Shown here one piece after another: positions 7,572 to 15,705 of a stretch of 46,968 nucleotides of DNA (the first letter of the stretch is position 1; each line of letters begins with the position of its first letter). Position numbers and translations under genes: made by a program. The notes under the pieces were generated by a model. It had not been told where the DNA came from and ran no database searches. It was given only the letters and a program-made list of their open reading frames with translations. The stretch is from Actinomycetota bacterium (GTDB lineage: Bacteria; Actinomycetota; Acidimicrobiia; Actinomarinales; Actinomarinaceae). The stretch covers positions 1 through 46,968 of the forward strand of contig JAAZZH010000008.1 in the NCBI GenBank assembly GCA_014239265.1, read 5' to 3'.

Positions 7572-8160
7572 CCAACTCAAGAACTTCATCCATATTTATA
7601 TCAGAATTATCAATATAAAGTGCATCGTCGGGAATTACTAAGGGTGATTCTGCTCTATTTTTATCATTATCATCCCTTTTCAATAAATCTTCTTTTGTCT
7701 CAGAATCGTTAGATTGCTTTAATCTTCTTTTTGACCTTACTTCAATGTCTGCATCAAGATAGATTTTTAAATCAGCATTTGGAAAGACTATAGATCCCAT
7801 ATCTCTACCTTCAATAATTAAACCATTTGAAAGTTTTTTGGATAAATTAGTTAGGGATTCTGAAACAATTTGTCTGACTTCTTTTATTTTTGCAATTTCA
7901 GAACTTTTAGAATTGATATTTTTTATATACAAATCAGAATCAGAATAAGAATAACTATTTAAAGTAATTTGTAATTCCTCGTTAATTTCTATTTGTAAAT
8001 TGCTAGTGTCAGAAGTTGAGTGATCAATGAAGTATTTAGCTATAATTCTGTATAGTTTTCCACTTGAAAAAAAATTTGAATTATATTCTTGTGCCAAAAG
8101 ACTTCCCAATGATGTCTTACCAACACCTGAGGGTCCATCAATAGTTACGATATAATTCAT
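7546..8160 (-). CDS. cmk: Cytidylate kinase
   Basis: Cmk phosphorylates CMP and dCMP to the diphosphates in the cytoplasm. The P-loop GPSGVGKT (9-16), the CMP-binding region EGRDMGSIVFP and the LID-type stretch SKRRLKQS are typical. Length of 204 aa is slightly short for the family (220-230). It is the last gene of the pyrG-xerD-HD-scpA-scpB-rluB-cmk run, 6 nt downstream of rluB, and its 3' end overlaps convergent ispH by 26 bp. CTP synthase heads the same run, so the operon contains two pyrimidine nucleotide enzymes. Confidence 0.96.
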   Translation of the reverse strand: MNYIVTIDGPSGVGKTSLGSLLAQEYNSNFFSSGKLYRIIAKYFIDHSTSDTSNLQIEINEELQITLNSYSYSDSDLYIKNINSKSSEIAKIKEVRQIVSESLTNLSKKLSNGLIIEGRDMGSIVFPNADLKIYLDADIEVRSKRRLKQSNDSETKEDLLKRDDNDKNRAESPLVIPDDALYIDNSDINMDEVLELVKEKLKLL

Positions 8161-8166
8161 ACGTAA

Positions 8167-8817
8167 CTATGTTAATTTAATTTTTTTTAACTGACCAATT
8201 TTCATTTTACCAATTTTAAATTTGTCAACTTGAATCCTTTTAAGGTTTTTAATTGGAATGTTGTTAACATCAAAAATCCTTCGTATTTCACGATTTTTAC
8301 CAGTTTTAAGAACTATTTCATAAGTTAATTTTTTAATCTCAGTTAGTTTATGAATTTTTAATTGTTCGTCATTATCTTTTATAGATTTTCTAAATGTTTC
8401 AAAATTAATTTCTTTACTTGTAACAACAATGTATTTTTTAGAAATATTACTTTTTGGATGCGAGTATTTATTTAGCCACACGCCATCTGTGCTTAGCAGC
8501 ATTAAGCCTTCTGAGTCCTTATCCAGACGACCACCAAATTTTAATGATTTATTGTGGATCAAGTCGTAGATAATTTTCGACTCCCCTTGTCTTTTGTGAG
8601 ATGATACATATCCATAGGGCTTATAGAAAAGAAAATATTCATGTTCTTTTATGGCTTGGATAACTTGATTCTTATGCATGACTATATCGTCATCATCTAC
8701 AAGGTCACCATGATTAGCTATAACCCCGTTTATCTTGATAGATTTATTCTCTACGAGAATATCACTATCTCTACGTGAAACATTAAGATTCAATGCAAGA
8801 AACCGATTAATTCTCAA
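8167..8817 (-). CDS. rluB: 23S rRNA pseudouridine synthase, RluB/RsuA family
   Basis: This RNA-modifying enzyme has an N-terminal S4 RNA-binding domain (RINRFLALNLNVSRRDSD) and a RsuA/RluB-type catalytic domain with the motif GRLDKDSEGLMLLS, where the aspartate after GRL is the nucleophile. I start it at a TTG that begins MRINRFLA, 4 nt after the scpB stop and preceded by AAGAAGAG, giving 216 aa; the ORF track starts 12 codons earlier inside scpB. The family assignment is firm. Naming it RluB rather than another RsuA-family enzyme rests on the scpA-scpB-rluB context known in Gram-positive bacteria. Confidence 0.93.
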   Translation of the reverse strand: MRINRFLALNLNVSRRDSDILVENKSIKINGVIANHGDLVDDDDIVMHKNQVIQAIKEHEYFLFYKPYGYVSSHKRQGESKIIYDLIHNKSLKFGGRLDKDSEGLMLLSTDGVWLNKYSHPKSNISKKYIVVTSKEINFETFRKSIKDNDEQLKIHKLTEIKKLTYEIVLKTGKNREIRRIFDVNNIPIKNLKRIQVDKFKIGKMKIGQLKKIKLT

Positions 8818-8821
8818 TAAT

Positions 8822-9346
8822 TTACTCTTCTTCTGCTTTATTAAAATACTCACCGATGGTCGGCAGATTATTTATTGAAGATAAATCTAGTTTTTGTAAA
8901 AACAATTCTGTCGTTGTATACAGAATTGGATTACCAGGAACGTCGAGTTCGCCACCTTTTTCTATGAGACCCCTTGATTCTAAAGTTTTAATGGAGGACT
9001 CAGATTCAACCCCTCTAATTTCTGAAATTTTCATTTTTGTAACTGGCTGTTCGTAAGCAATTATTGCAAGAGTCTCTAACGCTGGCGTGGAAAGACCTCT
9101 TAGAATTGCTGGAGGTTTTACATCACCAAGTAGCTCTGAAATTTCTGATTTAGTCACAATGTCAGATTTAAAATCATTATATTTTATAAAAAAACCAATG
9201 TCTGCATTTTCAAAGTTGGCATTAATTTCATCAATTAAGTTTATAAGTTCCGAATTATTTATTGTTAGTAGTTTTTCGAAATATTCGTGTTCTACCGGTC
9301 CATCACTTACAAGTAGTACTGCAGATATAACTTTTTTGCTATTCAT
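8822..9346 (-). CDS. scpB: Segregation and condensation protein B
   Basis: ScpB is the winged-helix partner of ScpA and SMC in the bacterial condensin complex. The motif LSTPALETLAIIAYEQPVTK with IRGVESES is the hallmark of the family. The correct start is most likely the ATG giving MNSKKVISAVLLVSDGP (174 aa), which overlaps the end of scpA by 8 bp; the ORF track extends 25 codons further into scpA. Neighbours are scpA upstream and rluB downstream, the usual arrangement. Confidence 0.95.
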   Translation of the reverse strand: MNSKKVISAVLLVSDGPVEHEYFEKLLTINNSELINLIDEINANFENADIGFFIKYNDFKSDIVTKSEISELLGDVKPPAILRGLSTPALETLAIIAYEQPVTKMKISEIRGVESESSIKTLESRGLIEKGGELDVPGNPILYTTTELFLQKLDLSSINNLPTIGEYFNKAEEE

Positions 9347-10046
9347 AGTTTTTCTCAATAATAATCTCTTTATTAACATTTGTTTGCTCAGCTTTAATAA
9401 AGCCCCATCGAACAGCTTCAAGTAACGCTAGGAAAAATGCTACAGCCTCTTGTGAAGAATTTACTGAGGAGACTAATTCTTCGAATGTTGTATTTAATCT
9501 TTTATCAACAAGTTTTAATAAATCATCTATTGCAACTTGTAAATCAGGGAGTTCTTTGTCAATATGTGAAAATCCCTGTATTGTTTTATATCTACTGAAA
9601 ACTTCATTTGCTGTTTCTGTAAATTTAGTAATGTCAATGTTGTAACGAATTTCGGGCTTTACTGATAATGAACTTGTTTGATAATATTTAAATGCGGGTA
9701 CTTCACGTTCGGTTTGTTTAACTTTTATAGCTAGAGCCAGTCCAACTTCAGTAAAAGCTTTAAATTGGAGCAATCTGGCAAATGCAAGATCTTTGTCTTT
9801 TATTAGTTCAACTTCATCAAGCCAATCTACTTCCTCATCTTGGGGAAGTAATCTTTTTGCTTTTAACTCAAATAGTGATGCACCAAGTAGAACAAACTCG
9901 GCATAATTGTCTATATCTTCTTTTAATGATTTATTTTGGAAACTCTGAAAGATCATTGTGAGATTATTAGCAATTTGTGTTTCTGTATTTGATGTATATT
10001 CAACAAGAAGACTTTTTAAATTTTCTATTACTTGTATATTTTCCAT
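9339..10046 (-). CDS. scpA: Segregation and condensation protein A
   Basis: ScpA is the kleisin subunit that bridges SMC heads. The sequence shows the family's N-terminal helix region (YAEFVLLGASLFELKAKRLLP) and the C-terminal winged helix (AVAFFLALLEAVRWGFIKAEQ). At 235 aa it is near the lower end of normal. The usual opening motif DLLLHLI is not clear, so the N-terminus is divergent. Start ATG shares one base with the stop of the HD-domain gene (TAATG), pointing to translational coupling. Confidence 0.94.
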   Translation of the reverse strand: MENIQVIENLKSLLVEYTSNTETQIANNLTMIFQSFQNKSLKEDIDNYAEFVLLGASLFELKAKRLLPQDEEVDWLDEVELIKDKDLAFARLLQFKAFTEVGLALAIKVKQTEREVPAFKYYQTSSLSVKPEIRYNIDITKFTETANEVFSRYKTIQGFSHIDKELPDLQVAIDDLLKLVDKRLNTTFEELVSSVNSSQEAVAFFLALLEAVRWGFIKAEQTNVNKEIIIEKNYE

Positions 10047-10486
10047 TAGTAATCAGTTTTATCTAGTATTTGATGCTTATTTTGAAGAAGATTTGTTTTA
10101 TATTGATCAACTAAAGAATCTATATCCCCAATTTGAGACAATACTTCAAGTCCTATTAATTCATGATCGAGATATTTCTTAGATTTATATGAAGAAACTA
10201 TTTTTAGGTCAGAAAGTATTCTTAAGAGCCATGAATAATGCCCAGTATTTTTACCAATATCATGGAGTAGGGAAAGTTGTAATAATTCTAAATCATCAGA
10301 GAATCTTAGGGTTCTATTCATAACCTCAATAGAATGATGTCTATCAGCTTTGTTTAATAACCAGTATTGTTTTATTAATTGATTATTTTTAAGTGTATTT
10401 GAGATTACCAATTGTTCATCTATAGAAAGATGCTTATAAAAAAGAAATCTTATGGCTCTTTTTGATTTTAAATAAATTTTATTCAT
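10046..10486 (-). CDS. Small HD-domain protein, predicted metal-dependent phosphohydrolase
   Basis: A 146-aa protein with the HD-superfamily pattern: a histidine pair at residues 50-51, the motif LLHDIGK (HD at 75-76, K79), H83, and a later DHE (107-109). HD proteins bind divalent metals and hydrolyse phosphate esters of nucleotides, but the substrate cannot be deduced. It starts by an ATGA overlap with the xerD stop and ends by a TAATG overlap with scpA, so it is embedded in the chromosome-maintenance operon at the position where many actinobacteria carry a parA-like gene. A role linked to segregation or nucleotide signalling is speculation. Confidence 0.85.
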   Translation of the reverse strand: MNKIYLKSKRAIRFLFYKHLSIDEQLVISNTLKNNQLIKQYWLLNKADRHHSIEVMNRTLRFSDDLELLQLSLLHDIGKNTGHYSWLLRILSDLKIVSSYKSKKYLDHELIGLEVLSQIGDIDSLVDQYKTNLLQNKHQILDKTDY

Positions 10487-11307
10487 GCTCTTGGGTGACT
10501 TTCGTTAAAAACTTCATTAAGAAATTCTTTTGTTAACTTAGTATAGATTTGCGTTGTGGATACAGATGAATGTCCTAAATATTCTTGAAGTGTTCGAAGG
10601 TCACAACCAGCTTCAAGCATATGAGTTGCAGCGCTATGCCTTAATGTATGGGGATGGATATTTAGAGTTGTTGAGGTTTTAAGAGCTGTTGATTTAATTA
10701 TCCTAAAAATAGCGGTACGTTCTAGCGGATTGTCGGTACGGGAAATAAACAAAAAAGGATTATTTGATATATCTTTTACAAGCTTTAGGTCGAGATAAGA
10801 TAGTAAATTAATTTTAAGTTTGGAACCAATCGGGACAATTCGTTGTTTTGAACCTTTTCCGGTTAATTGAATATAATCTTCATCAAAATCAATATCGGCA
10901 ATTTTAACATCACATAATTCACTAACACGACATCCGGTTGAATACATAAAATCGATTATGGCTTTATTTCTCTTACTTATAAAGGTTTCCTGATCATGAA
11001 AATTTATTAATTGTTCAATTTGTGTAATAGAAAGTGTTTCAGGAAGTCTTTGACCAGACTTAATTGTTACATCTTCAAGAATAACTGTTTTAGTATCTTC
11101 CCTAAAGTTATACCATTTTACAAACTGTCTTAATACGGAAACTTTTCTTTTTTTTGTATTAGGACTGTACTCTTTTGTAGAAATTAACTTTATTAATTTG
11201 TTGAGTGCATCACTAGATATATTTGTTACTAAGTTTTCTTTGAATAAGTTTAAAAGATCAGTTCTATATGCTTCAACTGAATTTTTTGATAATCCTTTTG
11301 AGTACAA
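10483..11307 (-). CDS. xerD: Tyrosine recombinase XerD
   Basis: XerD resolves chromosome dimers at dif sites together with XerC. The catalytic residues are present: Arg in TGCRVSEL, Lys in TGKGSKQR, His-x-x-Arg in HTLRHSAATHM, His in LGHSS, and the nucleophilic Tyr in TTQIYTK. The coordinates use the only standard start codon in frame, a TTG, giving 274 aa. Homology-like sequence (IKYLLDDYQDYL) continues 16 codons upstream of it, with only ATT codons available as starts, one of which overlaps the pyrG stop. The true protein is therefore probably about 290 aa, from 11355. Position between pyrG and scpA supports XerD over XerC. Confidence 0.92.
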   Translation of the reverse strand: MYSKGLSKNSVEAYRTDLLNLFKENLVTNISSDALNKLIKLISTKEYSPNTKKRKVSVLRQFVKWYNFREDTKTVILEDVTIKSGQRLPETLSITQIEQLINFHDQETFISKRNKAIIDFMYSTGCRVSELCDVKIADIDFDEDYIQLTGKGSKQRIVPIGSKLKINLLSYLDLKLVKDISNNPFLFISRTDNPLERTAIFRIIKSTALKTSTTLNIHPHTLRHSAATHMLEAGCDLRTLQEYLGHSSVSTTQIYTKLTKEFLNEVFNESHPRA

Positions 11308-11350
11308 TAAATAATCTTGGTAATCGTCAAGTAAGTATTTAATAGAATTA

Positions 11351-12976
11351 TTAATCTTTTACTTTCATTTTAGTAGAAGTTATTTTCTCAGTATTTTGAG
11401 AAAAAGCTGCGCTTTGTATGAATCTATCAAACATTGGAGCCGGTTCCCAAGGACGAGACTTGAACTCAGGATGGAATTGAGAGGCAACGAAGAAAGGATG
11501 GTCTTTTAATTCAATCATTTCTACTAAGTTATTATCTGGAGACAAGCCACTGAAAATTAAACCGTTTTTCTCTAAAACTTCTCTGTATTTGTTATTCACT
11601 TCATATCTATGTCTATGACGCTCGTATATAACTTCCTCTTTATATATTTCAGAGGTAATAGTATTTTTAGTAATTTTACAAGGATATGTTCCTAATCTCA
11701 TAGATGCACCAACATCATCTTTATCTAGGTCTTGATTCGGTAAAAGATCAATAACAAAATCTTTTGTATTTTGTGAAAATTCAGAAGAATTAGCTTCATT
11801 AATTCCACATACATTTCTTGAATACTCTATAACGGCACACTGTAATCCAAGACAAATCCCAAGAAATGGAATTTTATTCTCTCTTAAATACTGTATGGCT
11901 GAAATTTTACCTTCGATCCCCCTCACTCCAAAACCACCTGGAACTACAACCCCATCAAGGTTAGAAATGTCTTCAGCATCATAATTGTCAGCATCAATCC
12001 ACTGAAGGTCTAAATTAACTTTATTTTGAAGACATGCATGTTTTAATGATTCAACAACAGACATGTAGCTATCCGGTAAGCCGAAATATTTACCAAGGAT
12101 CGCAATCTTAACATCTTTAGTCGATTCTTTTTTTAGAGAAAGCATATTTTTCCATTCATTCAACTCCGGCTCTTCTGTGTTGAGGTTTAACCTTTTATTA
12201 ACTGCTACATCTAAGCCCTCGGAGTGCATTTTAAGAGGTACGTCATAGATGTCATCAAGATCTGGAGCGTTAATTACATTCTCATAACTTACATCACAAA
12301 ATAGTGAAACTTTGTTTTTGATATCTTCATCTAGTTTTCTATCTGAACGAAGAACAATTATGTCTGGACTAATTCCATACCCTCGTAACATTGAGACTGA
12401 GTGTTGAGTAGGTTTTGTTTTCAGTTCTGTACTTGGTCCAATAAAAGGAACCAAAGTTACGTGAATAAACATAACATTTTCTTGACCAAGCTCTTTACGC
12501 ATTTGCCTAGCTGCTTCTAGAAATGGAAGTATCTCTATATCACCAACAGTACCTCCTATTTCTGTAATCTGGACATCTACATCATTTGAGATACCTTTAA
12601 TTCTTCTCTTTATTTCATCCGTGATATGAGGAATAACTTGAACCGTTGCTCCTAGGTAGTCACCTTTACGTTCTCTTTCTATTACTTTTCTGTAAATGCT
12701 TCCAGTAGTCACATTTGCATCTTTTCGTAGATTCACCCCAGTAAACCGTTCGTAGTGACCAAGATCTAGATCAGTCGTTGCGCCATCCTCAGTTACAAAT
12801 ACTTCACCATGTTGAAAAGGATTCATGGTATCTGGATCAACATTGATATATGGATCAAGTTTTTGATTAACAATTGTAAGTCCACGTGATTTTAGAAGGT
12901 TACCAAGGGATGCAGAGGTAATCCCTTTACCAAGACCAGAGACTACACCACCAGTTACAAATATGTATTTGGTCAC
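11351..12976 (-). CDS. pyrG: CTP synthase
   Basis: PyrG aminates UTP to CTP using glutamine and ATP. The N-terminal synthetase domain begins with GGVVSGLGKGITSASLG, the class I glutamine amidotransferase domain shows the nucleophile in GICLGLQ, and the catalytic His-Glu in QFHPEFKSRP. Length 541 aa is normal. It starts with GTG, and a TAAAAT -10 box lies exactly 6 nt upstream with no ribosome binding site, so the transcript should be leaderless; that would exclude the leader-attenuation control known for pyrG of Bacillus. It heads the run towards cmk. Confidence 0.98.
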   Translation of the reverse strand: MTKYIFVTGGVVSGLGKGITSASLGNLLKSRGLTIVNQKLDPYINVDPDTMNPFQHGEVFVTEDGATTDLDLGHYERFTGVNLRKDANVTTGSIYRKVIERERKGDYLGATVQVIPHITDEIKRRIKGISNDVDVQITEIGGTVGDIEILPFLEAARQMRKELGQENVMFIHVTLVPFIGPSTELKTKPTQHSVSMLRGYGISPDIIVLRSDRKLDEDIKNKVSLFCDVSYENVINAPDLDDIYDVPLKMHSEGLDVAVNKRLNLNTEEPELNEWKNMLSLKKESTKDVKIAILGKYFGLPDSYMSVVESLKHACLQNKVNLDLQWIDADNYDAEDISNLDGVVVPGGFGVRGIEGKISAIQYLRENKIPFLGICLGLQCAVIEYSRNVCGINEANSSEFSQNTKDFVIDLLPNQDLDKDDVGASMRLGTYPCKITKNTITSEIYKEEVIYERHRHRYEVNNKYREVLEKNGLIFSGLSPDNNLVEMIELKDHPFFVASQFHPEFKSRPWEPAPMFDRFIQSAAFSQNTEKITSTKMKVKD

Positions 12977-12982
12977 TCGAAA

Positions 12983-12988
12983 ATTTTA
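12983..12988 (-). promoter_or_regulatory. -10 box of pyrG, leaderless-type
   Basis: TAAAAT is followed by TTTCGA (6 nt) and the GTG start of pyrG. A short inverted repeat, AATCCTT/AAGGATT with a 5-nt loop at 12997-13015, overlaps the stop codon of nadK and lies over the expected -35 zone; it has no T-run, so it is a poor terminator candidate and might be an operator. Confidence 0.6.
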
Positions 12989-13013
12989 GCATGATAAATC
13001 CTTATTAAAAGGA

Positions 13014-13814
13014 TTATCTAAGAATTTGATTTAGAAATAAATCTAATCTGGGAGAATTATCTGTTCCTATTATGTGTAAAGACTTTTCTGATAACGTATA
13101 GTCAAGTTTGTTATCTTTATCGCTTTCTACTTCCGACTCAACAACACCATCAAATTGAATTGCATAATTTTGCTTTTTTTTGATTTCAATCTGAATTTTC
13201 GACTTTTGATCTAAAACAATTGACCTGGGAAATTTAGAAAATGGTGAGATAGGTGTAATGATAATTGAATTAAGACTATTTTGTACAATTGGTCCACCTG
13301 CTGAATAATTATATGCTGTTGAGCCTAAAGATGTTGAAATAATAATTCCGTCAGCTCTTAGTTTTACTGTTTGGTCATGAGTTTTAAATACAATATCAAG
13401 AATTCTTGTTGGAGAATTTTTAATTAATACGATTTCATTAAAGGCTGGGGATTTTAAATTATTATCTTGTATTATTGCTTTCCTATTGTTGATGTGGCTC
13501 TTGCCTTCAATCCACTCGTCAAGTATTTGCTCTATATTTTCAGATTTGTTTACAAGGTATCCAACTCGTCCAGTTCCTAAGGGCATGAATAATAAATTAT
13601 AGGTCCAAGATATTTTCATAGCCTTAAGTGCAGTACCATCTCCGCCAAAACTGATGACAAGTGTATCTTTGTTTAAATAATTATCATATTGTTCTACATC
13701 TTCAACAAATGAAATATGGAATTCTAATTTTCTTGATTTTATCAAACTAACAAAATCTGTATAATTTTTTAATTTGGTATATTTCTTTGATGAAATAATT
13801 AATATATTCTTCAC
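13014..13814 (-). CDS. nadK: NAD kinase
   Basis: NadK phosphorylates NAD to NADP. The glycine-rich catalytic motif SFGGDGTAL (GGDGT at 57-61), the GTGRVGYL stretch and the second conserved region DGIIISTSLGSTAYNYSAGG are all present. 266 aa is a normal bacterial length. The start is GTG, with a perfect TATAAT ending 8 nt upstream, so the leader is at most 1-2 nt. In actinobacteria recN usually follows nadK; here pyrG follows directly after 37 bp. Confidence 0.96.
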   Translation of the reverse strand: MKNILIISSKKYTKLKNYTDFVSLIKSRKLEFHISFVEDVEQYDNYLNKDTLVISFGGDGTALKAMKISWTYNLLFMPLGTGRVGYLVNKSENIEQILDEWIEGKSHINNRKAIIQDNNLKSPAFNEIVLIKNSPTRILDIVFKTHDQTVKLRADGIIISTSLGSTAYNYSAGGPIVQNSLNSIIITPISPFSKFPRSIVLDQKSKIQIEIKKKQNYAIQFDGVVESEVESDKDNKLDYTLSEKSLHIIGTDNSPRLDLFLNQILR

Positions 13815-13822
13815 TAGGATAT

Positions 13823-13828
13823 ATTATA
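13823..13828 (-). promoter_or_regulatory. -10 box of nadK
   Basis: A consensus TATAAT lies 8 nt before the GTG start of nadK. Read on the other strand the same bases contain TATTAT, which would suit the divergent rhomboid gene, so the two -10 elements overlap. Confidence 0.6.
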
Positions 13829-13850
13829 CGCAACTTGGAGTCAGTACAAC

Positions 13851-14546
13851 ATGATACCTATATCAGATATAAACCCTGCTGAGAACACTCCATATATAAC
13901 ACGGTTTTTTATATTTTTTACCATTGCTGTATATATACTGTTGCAACCAAAAAATAGTACAGATCTATTCAACTTTTTTTATGAATTTTCGGCAATCCCT
14001 TGTGAAATTCAAAAAGGTGTACCATTAAGTGCTAATCAATTTTACTCAAACGACTGCATGGTAACTATTGATAATGTTATATTTGCTAATAAAAACTTAA
14101 TGCTAAGTCTCATAACTGCAAATTTTCTTCATGCTAACTTACTTCATCTTGTTGGCAACCTTTGGAGCTTCTGGATATTTGGTAACAATATTGAGGATAA
14201 GCTAGGAAATTTAAAATTTATTATATTTTTAATGGTTGCCGCTGGAGGTAGTATCGGTACTCATATTTTTTTGAATTACTCAGATTTGAATCCAATAGTT
14301 GGAGCATCAGGAATTGTCTCTGCTTTAATGGGTGCATATTTGTACAGATTTCCAAATGCAAAACTTTTAGTTTTAGTTCCTTTCGGTATTATATTTCCGA
14401 CAACTATAAAAGCTAAATATTTTATGGCATTTTGGTTTGCTTCACAAGTATTAATATCTCTACAAAATAATAATATATCCTGGGAAGCGCATATTGGTGG
14501 ATTTTTTGTTGGCTATCTCACAATGAGATTAATTAATAATAGATGA
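13851..14546 (+). CDS. Rhomboid-family intramembrane serine protease
   Basis: A multi-helix membrane protein with the rhomboid catalytic dyad: Ser153 in GASG (151-154) and His214 in AHIGG, plus the supporting HANLLHLVGN motif (H94, H99, N103) in helix 2. About six or seven membrane helices are evident, interrupted by an external loop (about residues 35-85) with two cysteines (C51, C69). 231 aa is a typical size. Substrates are unknown. A GGAG lies 10 nt before the ATG, so unlike its neighbours this gene may have a short leader with a ribosome binding site. The 3' end overlaps the convergent HAD gene by 18 bp. Confidence 0.93.
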   Translation: MIPISDINPAENTPYITRFFIFFTIAVYILLQPKNSTDLFNFFYEFSAIPCEIQKGVPLSANQFYSNDCMVTIDNVIFANKNLMLSLITANFLHANLLHLVGNLWSFWIFGNNIEDKLGNLKFIIFLMVAAGGSIGTHIFLNYSDLNPIVGASGIVSALMGAYLYRFPNAKLLVLVPFGIIFPTTIKAKYFMAFWFASQVLISLQNNNISWEAHIGGFFVGYLTMRLINNR

Positions 14547-15278
14547 TACAAAAGTAGCAAAATCTGTAAATTTACTATCTGCAAAGTCTTCACTCATAAA
14601 ATTATCAATGCTAGATTCCACTAATATTGAAGTTGCGCCAAGCTTGTTACCAAACATAATATCCGTGTCTACCCTATCACCAATCACATAATCAACTTCA
14701 ATATTCTTATTTAGAAAATACTGACTGTACAACTCACCTTCTTTTCCAAATGATTGAAGTTCTTTTTGTGATTTCGATTCAATATATTTTGCAATTTGTC
14801 CATTTCCAGGTTTAAACTCTGATTCACTTATTGGATAGGTAAGATCTTTATTCAATGTCGCACCCTCTTTTCCAGATTTAATTGATTCTGCAATTAAATC
14901 GAGTTCACTTTCAGATGGTGATTCGACTCTACCCATTATAATAAAATTGCTGTCCTCTAATTTTGTGACAGTATTTGAAATACTGCTAATAAAATCTTTT
15001 ACATCATTGGATCCATAAACAAAGATAGATAGTTTCTTGTTACTTAAATATTCTTTTAAAACTACAAGCGGAGTAACTATTGAAGATAAGTCAATATCGA
15101 CATTTAATAAATTACTTAATTTTTTAGCTAACACATCAGTTGATTGAGAGCTGTTGTTAGTAGTATGAAATATTTTATAATTATCAAGTATTAAAGATTT
15201 ATAAGCAGATTCAACACCCTTTATGAGTACATCATCAAGATACAGTGTTCCGTCAAGGTCTGTAGCGAGAGTTTTCAC
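14529..15278 (-). CDS. HAD superfamily (class IIA, NagD-like) phosphatase
   Basis: This is a haloacid-dehalogenase-type sugar or nucleotide phosphatase. Motif I is DLDGT (residues 7-11), with the downstream HTTNNSS (motif II), KPG (motif III lysine near 156) and GDRVDTDI (motif IV, 200-207). The order and the cap between motifs II and III match the NagD/phosphoglycolate phosphatase group. Length 249 aa is normal; the start is GTG, overlapping the GNAT gene by 26 bp. It is the last gene of the pafB-to-HAD operon. The physiological substrate cannot be read from sequence. Confidence 0.9.
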   Translation of the reverse strand: MKTLATDLDGTLYLDDVLIKGVESAYKSLILDNYKIFHTTNNSSQSTDVLAKKLSNLLNVDIDLSSIVTPLVVLKEYLSNKKLSIFVYGSNDVKDFISSISNTVTKLEDSNFIIMGRVESPSESELDLIAESIKSGKEGATLNKDLTYPISESEFKPGNGQIAKYIESKSQKELQSFGKEGELYSQYFLNKNIEVDYVIGDRVDTDIMFGNKLGATSILVESSIDNFMSEDFADSKFTDFATFVSSIIN

Positions 15279-15705
15279 GCTTTTCCTCCATTATTAAGGC
15301 ACGCGCAGTTATTAGATTACTTTCATAAAAGTTCTTTCCTGTTCTGTCACTTGGTAAAGTGACAGACCTTATTTTAAGATCTAATGACTTTGTATATTTT
15401 CTAATTTCATTAAATATCCTTGTGCCAAAGCCAAGTTCTCTATATTTTGGTGAAACAAATAGTTCATAAATTGTTATAAAACCATTTTCTTCAGTTGCAC
15501 TACCATAACCAATTTCAATATCATCTTGAGAAAGTATAAAATAATTAATTTTTGAGAATTCTAATTCTTTGTAGTGGTTTATTAAGATATTGTCGATGGC
15601 GGACATTTCAGCAATAAACTCTTTATGAAGGATATGTGGCTTTGAACTACTTTTTTTTATCGAAAATTTGTAATTTAAATCATCAAACTCATGCACAGTC
15701 TGCAC
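15253..15705 (-). CDS. GNAT-family N-acetyltransferase
   Basis: A 150-aa protein with the acetyl-CoA-binding GNAT core: a beta strand ending in IYELFVSPKYRELGFGTRIFNEI, where RELGFGT corresponds to the Q/RxxGxG/A pyrophosphate loop, and a following SLDLKIRSVTLPSDRTGKNFYES typical of the C-terminal half. The acceptor substrate is unknown. It starts with GTG inside the last codons of the DUF4193 gene (17-bp overlap) and itself overlaps the HAD gene, so translation is coupled. Confidence 0.85.
   Translation of the reverse strand: MQTVHEFDDLNYKFSIKKSSSKPHILHKEFIAEMSAIDNILINHYKELEFSKINYFILSQDDIEIGYGSATEENGFITIYELFVSPKYRELGFGTRIFNEIRKYTKSLDLKIRSVTLPSDRTGKNFYESNLITARALIMEEKRENSRYRP

Noticed and set aside
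9087-9425. A 112-codon plus-strand ORF opposite scpB.
   Set aside because: It is antisense to a conserved gene and has no recognisable protein features.
12997-13015. The AATCCTT/AAGGATT inverted repeat as a terminator of nadK.
   Set aside because: It overlaps the nadK stop codon and has no following T-run on the minus strand, so intrinsic termination is unlikely.
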